NCBI GenBank assembly: GCA_933228895.1
Contig: OW121854.1
Coordinates: forward strand, 92,060,609 to 92,124,608
DNA length: 64,000 nt
Direction: 5' to 3'
Source: Platycnemis pennipes
Lineage: Eukaryota > Arthropoda > Insecta > Odonata > Platycnemididae
In this document: positions 45,586-56,870 of the stretch, one piece after another
Layout of the letters: each line of letters opens with the position of its first letter
Numbering within the stretch: position 1 is the first letter of the stretch
Translations under genes and position numbers: made by a program
Notes under the pieces: generated by a model
Databases searched by the model: none
What the model was told of the DNA's origin: nothing
The model's input: the letters and a program-made list of their open reading frames with translations, nothing else

Positions 45586-46075
45586 GCCCGCTTGACACGG
45601 TCCAATTTTTTGGCCAATAAATTGGCAGAATATTGGGTAGAAAATTGGTCAAGTAAGTTCCGCACGGCATCATCAATTTTGGCACCAATATTCACCATAA
45701 CAATGCTCATATATCCCACATGCGCATGCTACTGTAAGCTAAAAAAAAAGAAAAACTCGAGACGCTGGTTAATGAGTTAAGTATGAGATAGCAGATGGTG
45801 ATAGAAGTATTACTTATTATTGCAATCATTAAAAATGTCTGCAAAAGAAAAACGACGTTTAAAACTGTCTATGGATTAATGCAAAGGGTACGGCATTTGT
45901 ATGTGCTGTTGTTTAGGTCACCACGGTACGACAAAGCTCGCAAAAGTGAGTTATGAATGGAGATTGGCCAGTGAAAAATAGAACTTGCTCTAAATGCTAT
46001 ATTGGGTAAGAAATTGTCAACTGGAGAGATTGTGGGATTGGAAGTGGGCTGGAAATTGGTATAGTTCAAGCGGGC
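45586..46075. mobile_element. MITE with GCCCGCTTGA ends
   Basis: The left GCCCGCTTGACACGGTCCAA is mirrored by the complement of GCCCGCTTGAACTATACCAA at 46056-46075. 490 bp, non-coding; no target duplication seen. Confidence 0.75.
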
Positions 46076-46114
46076 CACAGTCAAATATACAATGAATTGG
46101 TTAATAAAATGGAT

Positions 46115-46235
46115 TGTGCCATACGGGCCTAAGAGTAGATTCCTTGGTGTTTAAAACACCAAGCCAGAAACCAGGTTCTAATCCTGATCATGCTTAATTT
46201 TCTCTGTTTAAATCTTGCTATTGAGAATAATATCG
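46115..46235 (+). mobile_element. SINE-B copy (plus strand), degenerate
   Basis: CCTTGGTG, then CAGGTTCTAATCCTG (B box) and TTTTCTCTGTTTAAATCTTG correspond to the right arm of the 6595 palindrome. Confidence 0.55.
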
Positions 46236-46266
46236 TTTCATTAAAACTTTCGCGGTCCATGTCTCC

Positions 46267-46466
46267 TGAGTGATGTGGTTTTTTGGGGGTTTCTCCCCGA
46301 TTACGTGGTTGTCCACCAACGTTTCCCCTCCGCTGCTGGAGGCCTCTTCAGGGTAATGACCCTGAAGAGGCCTCCATTACCCTGAAGAGGCCTCCAGTAG
46401 CGGTGGGGAAACGTTGGTGGACAACCACGTAATCGTTGAGAAACCCCCAAAAAACCACATCACTCA
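46267..46466. repeat. 200-bp palindrome with central CCCTGAAGAGGCCTCC copies
   Basis: The arms 46267-46350 and about 46380-46466 are near-perfect complements (TGAGTGATGTGGTTTTTTGG, ACGTGGTTGTCCACCAACGT). The centre repeats CCCTGAAGAGGCCTCC. Each arm holds CTGAAGA, a stem CCTCC/GGAGG (or GGTGG) and GGAAACG. Confidence 0.88.
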
Positions 46467-46714
46467 ATACTATTGTTGACATTTTTCTCCACCAATTCTC
46501 AACACTTGAAGTAAATTTGATTTCAAAGTTGTACTGATGGCAGTGGAGAACAGCTATGTGTCTGAAAAGTTACTATCATGCGTTTAGTGGTATCAATTGA
46601 ATCGAGTCAGGCGATACTTTGAGAAAAAAGTAGCATAGGTACCTATAGAAAAACTTAAACGTTCTATTTTTCAAACACTTGGTTGAATTTCTACTCAAGG
46701 GTCAAGGGAATTGA

Positions 46715-46810
46715 ATTAAGGGTACTCATGAGAGTACCCTTGATAATGACACGAAAGTGTCGAAACCAGTAGGGTTTGTAAATTCAATAATGTGTGTGAA
46801 AAATACATCG
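46715..46810 (+). repeat. TTGATAATGACAC-GAAA-GTGTCGAAACC motif copy
   Basis: A strong small hairpin GACAC/GTGTC with loop GAAA is followed directly by GAAACC. A second hairpin GGGTACTC/GAGTACCC lies just upstream (46721-46740). Confidence 0.65.
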
Positions 46811-46829
46811 TTTCAGTTTTTAAGCTAGT

Positions 46830-47125
46830 GGTATGTCCAGATTGTTGGAAGAATTAGGTGGAATAACCATCCGAACGTAGATGAAAATCAGAGTACATCT
46901 ATCACAGGAATATTTAGGTGCATGCCTTTCCTTTAGTTGGATCTTACTTATTGTTAGAGGTAAATGGCTGTGTTGTATGCGACTTCGCCATATTCGCTTG
47001 GCCCAAATAATTTTCAACAGTGAAAACGGTAATGAAATCAGTAACAATATGACTCGTGGATGACGTATGCCTAAAGTGGTCCTTCCTTGCCGCACACCCT
47101 TCCGGTGACTTACTGGGTAAAATGT
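46830..47125 (+). pseudogene. CR1-like LINE 3' end, degenerate
   Basis: Pieces of SRLLEELGW and of the terminal block (CTTGCCGCACACCC, then GGTGACTTACTGGGTA) with much of the middle decayed. Confidence 0.6.
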
Positions 47126-48245
47126 TGATCCAGGAGTTCCCGTAATGAAGATTAGTCGAATACCGGGAATTTCCCGAGGAAACGCAGAGTTCATCGATTC
47201 TTAGTCACTTCACAGGAACGAACTTTTTTGTTGTTTCTCTCACCTGCCGTGGCGCATTCGAGGAATTACGAACGACGACAACAACGCCGAAGGGAGTTTA
47301 TTTTACGCAGTTATTTCATGCTTCCTAAATTATACACGCCATGCTCAAGCACCATTGGACAATATCCAAGCCTGAGGAAAAAACTATTCGTAAACCAGTG
47401 GGCAGTTGATAACTAACAGCCGCATGGATCCCAGGTTAAATTACCAGTTTAAGCTATCCACTCATTTTCAATAAGAAAATCTCTTCCCAAAAATTACCGT
47501 GGAAATAACTGTTACACGACATCGTCAACTAGGTGGCATCACACAAATACATCTCTACAGAAATCTTCCTGTACAGTTTTCACTTAGTAAAAGGCTAGCT
47601 TCCACAAAAAGGCGTAACAAATTGATTATGCTCCTCAAGAATGATTATATGTTTGTAGAAAGTGCTCTATGCACCGTCTCAATGCAAGAAATAAAATTAA
47701 GCGCAATTTTTTTAAATCTCGGAATTTTTAGACAGTGAAATTTATTACCAGCATTATTTTCACGCTATATGATAAAAAAATCCTCCATGGTTGCAGTGCT
47801 TAATATTTAATCACCGACCTCGATAATGATAATTGTGACTTGAAACTATATAGCATTCAGTACAAACCATAGTACAGAGCTTTAAATTTCATATAAAGAA
47901 TTATCTTCAGAGTCAAGAAAAACTTTCGTTATCCTTAAGTATCCACTACCGAAATTGAAATTTATTACCGTGAGACGAATAATTGATCATCAATAATTAT
48001 TTGCGCTAATTCTAAGGCTGCGATCAAGGATTTCCATTAATCTAGAACTCGCGTAATTCCTGCTTTTTCCTTGAAAACAAGAGCGCGAATTAATTCTGAC
48101 CATTTTTAGACTTGATAATGACGCTTTAAATCACTGATTCCAGTATTTACAGTGGCTCTAAAGTTCAAAAACTGAGAAAAATGCACTTCTGTAGTAGTTT
48201 CTCGCATAAGAAACCATAAAAATTATTGTTGCTTCCATAACAGAA
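47126..48245. other. Unassigned stretch
   Basis: Nothing recognised. Confidence 0.35.
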
Positions 48246-48500
48246 ACCACAGACATCTGAGGTCATTTGAGGCATTAAGGAAAGGCGGGTATTGGGAAGA
48301 TGTTGGAATCGGGTCGTTGGAAGACGAGCGAAAGCCGGCTACGGCATCAATCTAATCTCACAGGAAGACACCAAGGGATCCATTGTTTTACGTCCTTTTC
48401 AACGGACAGAGCACTGAACTCACAAGTGCTCCGAAAATCCTTACATATGTCGGAATTCGAACCCGGGCCCTTGGTAAGGAGGCGAGTGCTCAAGATGATG
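48246..48500 (-). mobile_element. SINE-A copy (minus strand)
   Basis: Diverged core complement near 48385-48415 and B-box complement TTCGAACCCGG near 48454-48466. Confidence 0.72.
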
Positions 48501-49570
48501 CGCATGATTGTGTGCCAGAGGACAGATTATCCTTCTTCAATCGTAGGAACCTCATCGTGATCCATTGCTACACATCTACCACTGGCTCACATGCTACACG
48601 TACAGACAATTGCTTACATGGAGTTGCATATCAAAAATGCCGGCATAAAATATCCAAACAAAAATAGGCTCATTTCCTTGCAAGGGACTTCTATGTATTA
48701 GGATCGGTCAAATGGAATGCCATACTATATACTTACTCCTTTACGTCACATAAAATGGATGCGTCGCGTTGACCTAGAGAGGCCGTCTGCACATGAGGAT
48801 TAGTGCACTAATCCTTAGAGCGCGAGACCTACGCATCTGCATTGCCGCTATTAAAGCAATTAAGCGCAAGTCGCAATTAATGACGGCACGACACGGCCAG
48901 TCCTCCCTCTTCCCTCCAGAGCTTCAGTCGGAAGAGGAGAGATGGCCCCAACACCACGACGCATCAGCCGCATAGTAAACAAAGGGGAAGGGCATAACTC
49001 CTGGACCGACTTGTTTAGCACCGCCCTTCGTCTTTAGGCGTGGTTTTCCTCCAGCTCGAGAATAGCACATACATATTTGTTAATGACGCATATTCAAGTA
49101 ATGATGCAAACAGGCAAGGCTAAACATATAGGTTGAATTGGGTAGTTTCCTATTTCTTTATTGCTTTGATCAAAAGTTTATAACCTCGGAGTACGTATTT
49201 CAAGCCATTTGATTTTAAAATGACATTAGCTATTTTTCCTTACTAATGAAAAGCGAAAAAATTCAACGGCGCGAAAACGCGACGGCCAGCTACTGCATGC
49301 CGGTAATTATACGTATGACGTCACACTCTTTCCTCTACCCGCCACTAGGTGGTACTGCGGACACTTCCAAGCAGACGGTGCACTCCGTTAAAGCTTATTA
49401 ACTAGTATCGGAGGTATATTTATACAGCTAATTGATTATGATTAACTTTTATTTATTTATTTAAAATTATAGGTACATTCAGTTGATTCATTTGAAAACT
49501 ATTAATAATAATTTCACCAAGCGCACCGTGAAGATGGCCCATAGTCGCGCGAACTTCACGCCATGCTTGA
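48501..49570. other. Unassigned stretch
   Basis: Nothing recognised; 48790-49070 is mildly GC-rich. Confidence 0.35.
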
Positions 49571-49572
49571 CA

Positions 49573-50005
49573 GTACATCTACATAATACCCTGCAAGCCA
49601 CCATGAAGGTGTGTGGCAGGGGGTGAATTCTCACCATCATGCACTACATATCATGCATAAAATAGGATTAATATTAATATACTAGTCTAAACTTCACTAT
49701 TTAAAAAGATAAAAATAGCAAAGTAAGCATGCAAAAACCTACTGTTACCTTCAAGTCCTTATATCAGCATACAACTACCTATGCTATGGTTTGATTCACT
49801 CGTATTGGACATATTTACCGCTATTCATATCACTAATTGTACGAGGAAAAAAGGACATTAGGAAGGTTGGAGTTAATCTACATCACCTAGGTTTGTTACA
49901 AGGTGTTGTGATAGGTTTTACAGTGATTAAAATACGTGAAAAATCTTGGGAATCCTTAACAGATCGTAGGCTAAAAACAAGATAAATCTCCTGCAGAAAT
50001 TTTAG
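49573..50005 (-). pseudogene. CR1-like LINE 3' end with inverted 5' part
   Basis: 49573-49865 is the minus-strand 3' tail (TACATCTACATAATACCC to the GTACGAGGAAAAAAGG region). 49885-50005 is the same LINE's ORF end but on the plus strand (AGGTTTGTTACAAGGTGTTG, GATCGTAGGCTAAAAACAAG). This is the layout of a 5' inversion during target-primed insertion. Confidence 0.75.
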
Positions 50006-50124
50006 TTGGACAAGTTCTCGGAACTTGTGTTATATGTTAAACACCAGTGTACTATGGCAAGCTACATCTTGAAGATAAAAGCGGTAAAACAGAAACACCC
50101 AAAAATTCGTTTTTTTCCGGGTAC

Positions 50125-50676
50125 AATGGAGTCATTTACCATATTTTTTTTACTTTCGAATCTGATAGAGTTTGCAAAATAAAAATGCCCGTATTTTTCC
50201 GTTCTTCGATCCGTCGAGTCGTTCTCGAATTGTAAGCAATTAAAAACTGATTTGTTTAGCCCTTTCGGAAAAGTGGGCGTGCAAAGGACTCGTACGCCAT
50301 CCACTTCGTCCAATCACAACTGAGACTGCGGAGCTCCTTCGCTCAATAAATTTCAGCACACAAAACAGTTACACAAAAATGTATACCAAAATATTTTGTT
50401 GTCCAGTGTTTCGGGTCATTTGCAGGATGCGACAGGATATCTTCGGGCAGACCTCTCTTCCCCACCTCCGCTCCCTTCCCTTTCTTCCTCAAAGCAGTCA
50501 ATGACGTAGATGTGGCTAGTTGGGTGGGCGCCACCTATTGCTTATTTTAATTTTTGATTTATGAGCGAAAGGCTCTAGACAGAAGATTCATTTTTTCACT
50601 AAAATTCATTTTTCGTTTCCATCTAACGATTTCGTGTACAAAAGAGCTATTTCGGTTCAGAGTAAACTTCACCATA
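50125..50676 (+). mobile_element. Non-coding MITE, family X (plus orientation)
   Basis: Begins AATGGAGTCATTTACC and ends near GAGTAAACTTCACCAT. Contains CCCTTTCGGAAAAGTGGGCG and CCAATCACAACTGAG, as in the other copies. Its middle has an extra AT-rich segment (50340-50410) instead of the C-rich tract. Confidence 0.82.
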
Positions 50677-50929
50677 AGGGGCAGTATTAGATTACAGCGA
50701 AGATAGCATGGGGAAATTAGAATAGGCATTGTAGTTTGTGATGTAGAATAGTCTGCAATGAACTTTATAATACACTCATGTTTTATCATTATTAAATCAT
50801 GCTTACTTAGGGAAATATAAATTAATTATATACTTAAAGATACATTTGACTGATAACTCATTATTACGTTACTTTGTATAAATTAACAATTTAGCTAGAT
50901 TTGTCTCTTTTACGCATATCTAGCATGTT

Positions 50930-51125
50930 TCCCCAAAGTAGTAGCATTGCACATCTTAGTTGGTTGTAGGTAGTGCATGCAGAAACTTGTATTTAGCATG
51001 ACTGCATGATGGTAAGTGAAGATGAATTCTCTTTTGATATAAAATGCATGTCTGGTGATAGTTTACTCACTGCCATAAACGCTTGCGGTGGCTGGCAAGG
51101 ATTATATAATTGTAGATGAGACCGA
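50930..51125 (+). pseudogene. CR1-like LINE 3' tail
   Basis: GCATGTCTGGTGATAGTT to CTTGCGGTGGCTGGCAAGG and GTAGATGAG, the family end. Confidence 0.65.
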
Positions 51126-51194
51126 AGCCAAATAATTAACGCTCCTGACAGGACACTAATTAGGACGTATAAGAAGAATCAGGTGTAAACAGTA

Positions 51195-51320
51195 TTATCA
51201 TTGGCAAAGCTGGAAGGGTGAAGAGAAACTCGACTTGGTTGGTAAGCTGCCACGGTTTTACGCCCCATCCAACAGACTGTTGCGAGCTTGAAGGGGTCTC
51301 CACACAGCACTCAAGTTTCT
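51195..51320 (-). mobile_element. SINE-A fragment (minus strand)
   Basis: Core complement GCCCCATCCAACAGACTG and CTCCACACAGCACTCAAG; head and tail are missing. Confidence 0.65.
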
Positions 51321-51404
51321 TAAGCTGCTTCAACTATGTACATTTATTTATGAGTCAGATAGCTTTCCGGACGTAAAAATATTTTTAAAACCCCCAGCAC
51401 CTTG

Positions 51405-52060
51405 CCGTAAGTCATCATCATCGGTCAACAATTCTAGGATTGGTTTGACGCAGCCCTCCACTCGATTCTTCTATCGGCCAAGCTCTTCATATTGACGCAG
51501 CTCCTCTCTTTTACATCCTTCACAACTTGCTCCATATATCACATACGAGGCCTGCCTTTTCCATTCTTCCCGTTCACTTTCCCCTCAACGACTGCCTTCA
51601 TCAGGCCATCGTGTCTTAAGATGTAGCCTATTAAGTTTTCCCGTCTTCTTTTTAAGGTTTTCAGTAGACATTTCTTCTCTCCCACTCTTCTTAAGACTTT
51701 TTCGTTTGTCAAGCGATCGATCCATTTTATCTTCATCATTATTCGGTAACACCACATTTCAAATGCTTCCAGCCTGGACTTCTCTGCTGCTGTTATTGTC
51801 CATGCTTTGCTGCCATATAGAAGAATGCTCCAGATATATGTTATTATGAAATGTTTCCTCAATTCCACGATTGTATATGCAGCTGTAAGCAGAATCTTCT
51901 TCTGGTAAAATGCCCTTTTCGCTTGGGCAATTCTACTACCAATTTCTCTCTTACTTCGTCCATCGCTGGTTACTCGGCCTCCCAGATAACAGAATTCTTC
52001 TACCTCCTCGATTTTCTGTTTTCCTCTGGTCGCAAGATAGATCACAAATAAGTTACTGAA
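51405..52060 (-). pseudogene. RTE-like LINE, C-terminal end, well preserved
   Basis: A 168-codon frame (51539-52045) covers CYLGGRVTSDGRSKREI, the YGSKAWTITAAEKSRLEAFE segment, FEMWCYRIMMKIKWIDR and RRVGEKKCLLKTLKRRR. The 3' end at 51405-51425 has the complement of TGATGATGA. It is closest to the 19110-21745 LINE. RT catalytic motifs lie upstream and are missing, so it is a 5'-truncated copy. Confidence 0.88.
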
Positions 52061-52950
52061 GAGATAAAAACGTCTTTTCTCGTCTTTTCACCAATCATGC
52101 TTGATAAAAGATCAAACCTTAGATATTGAGGAGATGAAATGTTAGTAGTACTTAATTTAAATGCCGGATTATGGAAAAATTAGCATGAAATTAACGCTAC
52201 CGTACACTTAGCATGAGGTTTAATTTCCAACATCCTACCGGCAAGTGCGGCGTTCGTAGAAAAAATTAGCGCAGAACCTGTGTTTAAATACGGAAAAATT
52301 AGCACAAAATTTGGTCGAATTTGTATTAGCGTGAAATTAACTTAGGAGCACAGTGTCGTAGTCGTTTTCTTTAGCGCCTTTCATCAGTATCTTGTAAATA
52401 TTTGCCGTACAACATGGGAAGAATACATCACGGAATGAAAAATTTGCAATTTAGGTCTCATACTCACTTTTCCTTCAGACTGCGCGGTAGTTTTCCTGCA
52501 TATATGACGAGAGATTTCCAGAAACTTTCCGACAGTGAATCCCGACGAAAATGCTAAACGCCCAGCAATCGCGATCAGTTATAAAAAGATGGATGGATGG
52601 CAATGGCATCCTATCCACGCTATTTTTTTTACAAAACCCCATGGGGGTTAAGCTAATTTACAGCTAATGTTTTTACATAAACCAGCCTTAAATTTGAGGT
52701 TATTTTAACATATCTTTTTTTTAAGACTCTTAACGTGCACAACTCACACGTAATTGTTTAATGCGCATTACCTTGAATCTTTTTCGTATATTTCATTATT
52801 CGGAAAAAATCATTTTGGACCGGTTGATTTAGTAACACCGCTCGAATGAACTACACTTTATTTTCAAAAATACTCATAGGTATTTTCATCATTATTTAGG
52901 TCACATTCTACCTGCCATTTATCGCACAAATCTTAAGTCACGCCCAGATC
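52061..52950. other. AT-rich stretch with AAAAATTAGC words
   Basis: Between about 52170 and 52345 the word GGAAAAATTAGC and related TTAGCGTGAAATTAAC recur, some in inverted order, which hints at a small MITE with ends that I could not fix. (ATGG)n occurs near 52590. Confidence 0.4.
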
Positions 52951-52959
52951 CCTTGTCAG

Positions 52960-53320
52960 CGATTCCCAATCTACGTCTTTATTAACCTCTGTGTACCTAC
53001 GCTACCGCGTCGTCTGCAACAAGTCCAAATGTTCCCACTCGTCACCGTATCTCGTGACCTCCGACACGAGCCTGGATGGATGTCTGGTGCGGGTGGAGCC
53101 GAATGGTGCAATCACCACCTCGATGTGGAATTGTTTCCGGCAGGAACTACGCCAACGCAGAACGCACCCACTGGCGGATGCAGACGCCTCATTGAACCTG
53201 TCCTTTGTCCTCCACAAATGGATCACTCAGCGCGTCGAAAAGAATAATCGTGACACAGTATGTCCCGAGATTGATCCACGGGTTTCCGGATCGAAATGAA
53301 ACGATGTTGCGAAACGGAAC
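52960..53320. other. GC-rich patch with frames on both strands
   Basis: Plus frame 52991-53299 and minus frame 53002-53226 overlap. The codon-like GC content is higher than in flanks. No domain recognised. It is a candidate host exon only if homologs exist. Confidence 0.3.
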
Positions 53321-53568
53321 TGGAAATGAATCGGTGAAAGAAGAGGGGGTAAAGTTTCTTCGGCGTTGATGACATGCTGCGAGGACGCAAGGTAAATTAC
53401 CGATAATGTCTTAACGTTCAGATCTAACTACTTCTCTAACAAAATATTTACTTCTCAGGCACATGAAACAATCTACTACTCTATTTCCCACCCTCAAGTA
53501 TAATTTTCACCTCAACCAGCAAATGATTATTTGAAATTCATCTAAGCAAGTTACATAATGATTATTAC

Positions 53569-53886
53569 AATGGGGTCGTTTGCCATAATTTTTCATTGTC
53601 AACTCTGATTAAGTTAGTAAAATAAAAAGACCCGTTCCCGTTTTTCGATCCGTCAATTAGTTCTCGAGTTATAAGCGGAGAAAAACTGATGATTTTAACC
53701 CTTTCGGAAAAGTGGGCGTGGTGCAACCTCTGAAGTATAACGACTTTGTCCAATCACAACTGAGCCCGCGAAGCTACTTCGCCTCATCGCAATGGGGGGG
53801 ACACAGCTGACTCTGCCAATAGGACAATTGCGACAGCATCTTTGCGAGTACACCTTCCGAGAACCCCCCTCCACTCCCTTCCCTTA
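53569..53886 (+). mobile_element. Non-coding MITE, family X, 3'-truncated
   Basis: Starts AATGGGGTCGTTTGCC and runs to CCACTCCCTTCCCTT, lacking the last third. It is followed by a 30-bp SINE-A-like scrap (GAATGGGACGTTATACCGTG). Confidence 0.8.
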
Positions 53887-53915
53887 GAGTCGAATGGGAC
53901 GTTATACCGTGGGAC

Positions 53916-54454
53916 AATGGGGTCGTTTACCATATTTTTTTATTGCCGAATATGATAGAGTTTGTAAAATAAAAAGACCCGGATTTTTCCGTTTTTTGAT
54001 CCGTCAATTATTTCTCGAGTTATAAGCGACGAAAAACGGATGTTTTTAACCCTTTCGGAAAAGTGGGCGTGCATGCGACTTAGTACGTCATCCACTTCGT
54101 CCAATCACGACTGATCCCGCGAAGCTACTTCACCTTATCACAGTGGGGGACACACAGCAGACTCTGCCAATGGAAGCGGTTGCGACAGGATCTGTGGGAG
54201 CAGACCTTCCGACCCCCACCCCTCCACTCCCTTCCCTTTCCCTAAAAACAATCAAGGATGGGAGGTGGATGACGTAGTAAGTCTCAAAGCAGCTTCTTCG
54301 GTGGGCGTCACCTTTTGCTTATTTTAATATTTGATTTGAGAATGAATTGCTCTTTTTAGAAAATTGATTTTTTTCACCAAAATTCATTTTTCGTTTCCTT
54401 CTGGCGATTTCGTCTACAAGATTTTGATTTCGGTTCCGAGTAAACGCTCCCATT
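53916..54454 (+). mobile_element. Non-coding MITE, family X, complete copy
   Basis: Begins AATGGGGTCGTTTACC and ends GAGTAAACGCTCCCATT. The ends are inverted over about 16 bp with mismatches. 539 bp. Contains CGAGTTATAAGCGACGAAAA, CCCTTTCGGAAAAGTGGGCG and the pyrimidine-rich CTCCACTCCCTTCCC. Confidence 0.87.
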
Positions 54455-54740
54455 ATTCGCCTCAGCATACTTTCTTCAGAGTTTCGTAATATTTCGCTAT
54501 TAGCATCCTTAATCGTATAACGATAGAATATGTACTGACTAACATCCTTTCCTCTCCACCATTTTTTTAATTCTAGCACCCCATAGTGATTCCTCCAAAC
54601 TCATCTTACTCTCTCATCTTTCTTCTTCACGCGTACATCTCAAAAAAGACGTGAAGATAGTTTAATCTTCTTTCCTAATGAAGTGCACTTTTCGGCCCCA
54701 TAAAATGCCATGCTCCGTATCAGATAAAATATCCATCACC
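54455..54740. other. Unassigned stretch
   Basis: Nothing recognised. Confidence 0.35.
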
Positions 54741-54744
54741 TCTA

Positions 54745-55395
54745 GTCATCAGTCCAAAGGTTGATTTGACGCGGCTCCACTCTCTATTCTCTTATCAACT
54801 TGCCCTCCCTATTCACGTACCTCACTTGCTCACTGCCCACATCCTTCATTTTTGCCCCACATATGTCAAAAGAGGTTTTCCTTTCTCCACCTCCTCGTTC
54901 ACTTTTCACTAGACGACTGTCTTCGTTAGAGAGTCACTCTCCAAATTTGTCCAATAATACTGTCCCGCCTTTTTTAACTTTTAAGCATACTTCTCTTTTC
55001 TTCCACTATTCTTATAACTCCAGCGTTATTTACTAGGCATCGCCAGTCATTCATTCTTTACAAATTCATTCCAAAAGCGTCAATTCTTTGACTTTTTTTG
55101 CTGCTGTAATCGTCCATGTCTCACATCCATGAAGGAGCATGCTTAAGATGTTCGTCATTATGAAGCGCTTTCTTATCACCAAGCTTGTAATTCCCACTGT
55201 AAGATGATTTTTCATTCTGTGAGAACATCCAATAGATTTGGTTGAAGAGGTCGTCCTGGCTATTCCACCAACAATTTCCTTCCTGCTTCGTTCATCGCAG
55301 ATTATTCGCCATTATTCCTCTACAAAACCGTATTTCAAATGCTTTGAGTTCTTCCTTTTTTGCAATTGTTATCGTTCATGTATTGCTGCCATGTT
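54745..55395 (-). pseudogene. RTE-like LINE, C-terminal end, degenerate (minus strand)
   Basis: CATCAGTCC and GGTTGATTTGACGCGGCTCC match the family 3' end. The minus-strand translation has scattered pieces of the tail with many stops. Confidence 0.65.
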
Positions 55396-55459
55396 TTGGC
55401 GAGACAATAATGTAATGTAATAGTAAGAGAGCAAAATAGGCAGCGTAGCAAAGGTATAG

Positions 55460-55690
55460 GTAGGTGAAATATTGTTAGTCAGTAGTGCATGATGCATGTA
55501 ATAACCACCAATAATCCCTTTCTTATAATGTAGATACTAACCATCTAGCTGCTTGAGAACCTATTATCGGCCAAGTCTCCATTAAATATCCTAGTTGCAT
55601 GCCATTAGTGCATGTTTGGTGATCTTCACCCCATGCCACACACCCTCGTGGTAGCACGCAGGGTATTACGTAGATGTAATTGTAATGTCT
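55460..55690 (+). pseudogene. CR1-like LINE 3' tail
   Basis: GTGCATGTTTGGTGATCTTC, then CCACACACCCTCGTGGTAGC and GGGTATTACGTAGATGTAAT: 3' UTR and end. Confidence 0.78.
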
Positions 55691-56870
55691 ATTCTGTTTA
55701 AGAGGTGGAGAACTGATATGACCATCTATGTCTCGTAAATTAACAATGTAGGTAGTAGTATCAGAAGTAAAATTTTATATTCTCCAACTTTATAAGTTAT
55801 ATTGAACCGTCAAAACTGACTTACTCCTAAGTTTAACCCAGAGAAATGTATGAAATCTATTTTCGACGAGGAATTCGAACCAGCGACCTTTGTGTTGCTT
55901 GGGAGAAAGCGGCCAGCATTAACGATGTTCCAAGTGTCTTCGTCAATAGTTTGTCAAAGACTGTTCTTCCTTCGTGAGGCCAATCATCGTTTTCTGATAC
56001 TATTTTGCTTATTTCCACGTGTCGATCACATTCAGACGAGCACACTTAAGTTTCAGCACCGAACTGCGTGGACGTGTTGACCTTCATTCTTTCTGTTTTC
56101 TCGTACGTAGCATGCAAACCTCTCTGTTGACCTGTTGACTATTATTTTCCTTCGGTATACTCCGAACGAAAAAGCTTTAACTCTTGCCATCGCGAGAATA
56201 ATGCCTTCCCTGCACGTGACATTACTTCGTGAGCGTGAAACGAATGGATTAACAATGACAAATCAGTTTCTCTTTCACCCATTGCTTCGCCTCAGCCAGA
56301 AACAAAGGCAACGCGTTACTCTCTTGTTTTGTTTTTCAAAGTTTGACCTTCTAGCGTTAATAATCATACTGATAGTGACTACGCAACCGATTTACGGTTG
56401 AAAACTAATTTACTTTGATAAAACGGCGAAGTACCTCAGTTTTGAATGATATATGCTGTTTTCACTCCGGTTAAGACTTCAAATCTACAAAAATAGTTCA
56501 TTCATGACAACCTTCATCACAAGTTTCACCCGCGTTTTCCTAAATGGTACTCCAATGGTGGCGAAAGAATGTAAAATTTAAATAAACATGGCATCTTCAG
56601 ATAGATAAAATATGGGTAATGGATTGAATATATTCCTTACATTCGTGACTTAAAAAACGATATAAAAAGGCTAATCCACCATTCATGCTCTCGTATCACT
56701 TTTTTACTCTGAGATCATACATACAAAAATATTAATTAGTGATAGTGCGTCGTGTTATTTTTTAGCATTGGTTTAAAAAACGGCCATTTCTAAGAAGAGG
56801 AGGGTTGTTCGTGGCGTATTCTGCTAATGGAGCTTCCTTCGATTTTTGGCATCGAAGAAGTACAGGGGTT
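55691..56870. other. Unassigned stretch
   Basis: Nothing recognised. Confidence 0.35.
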
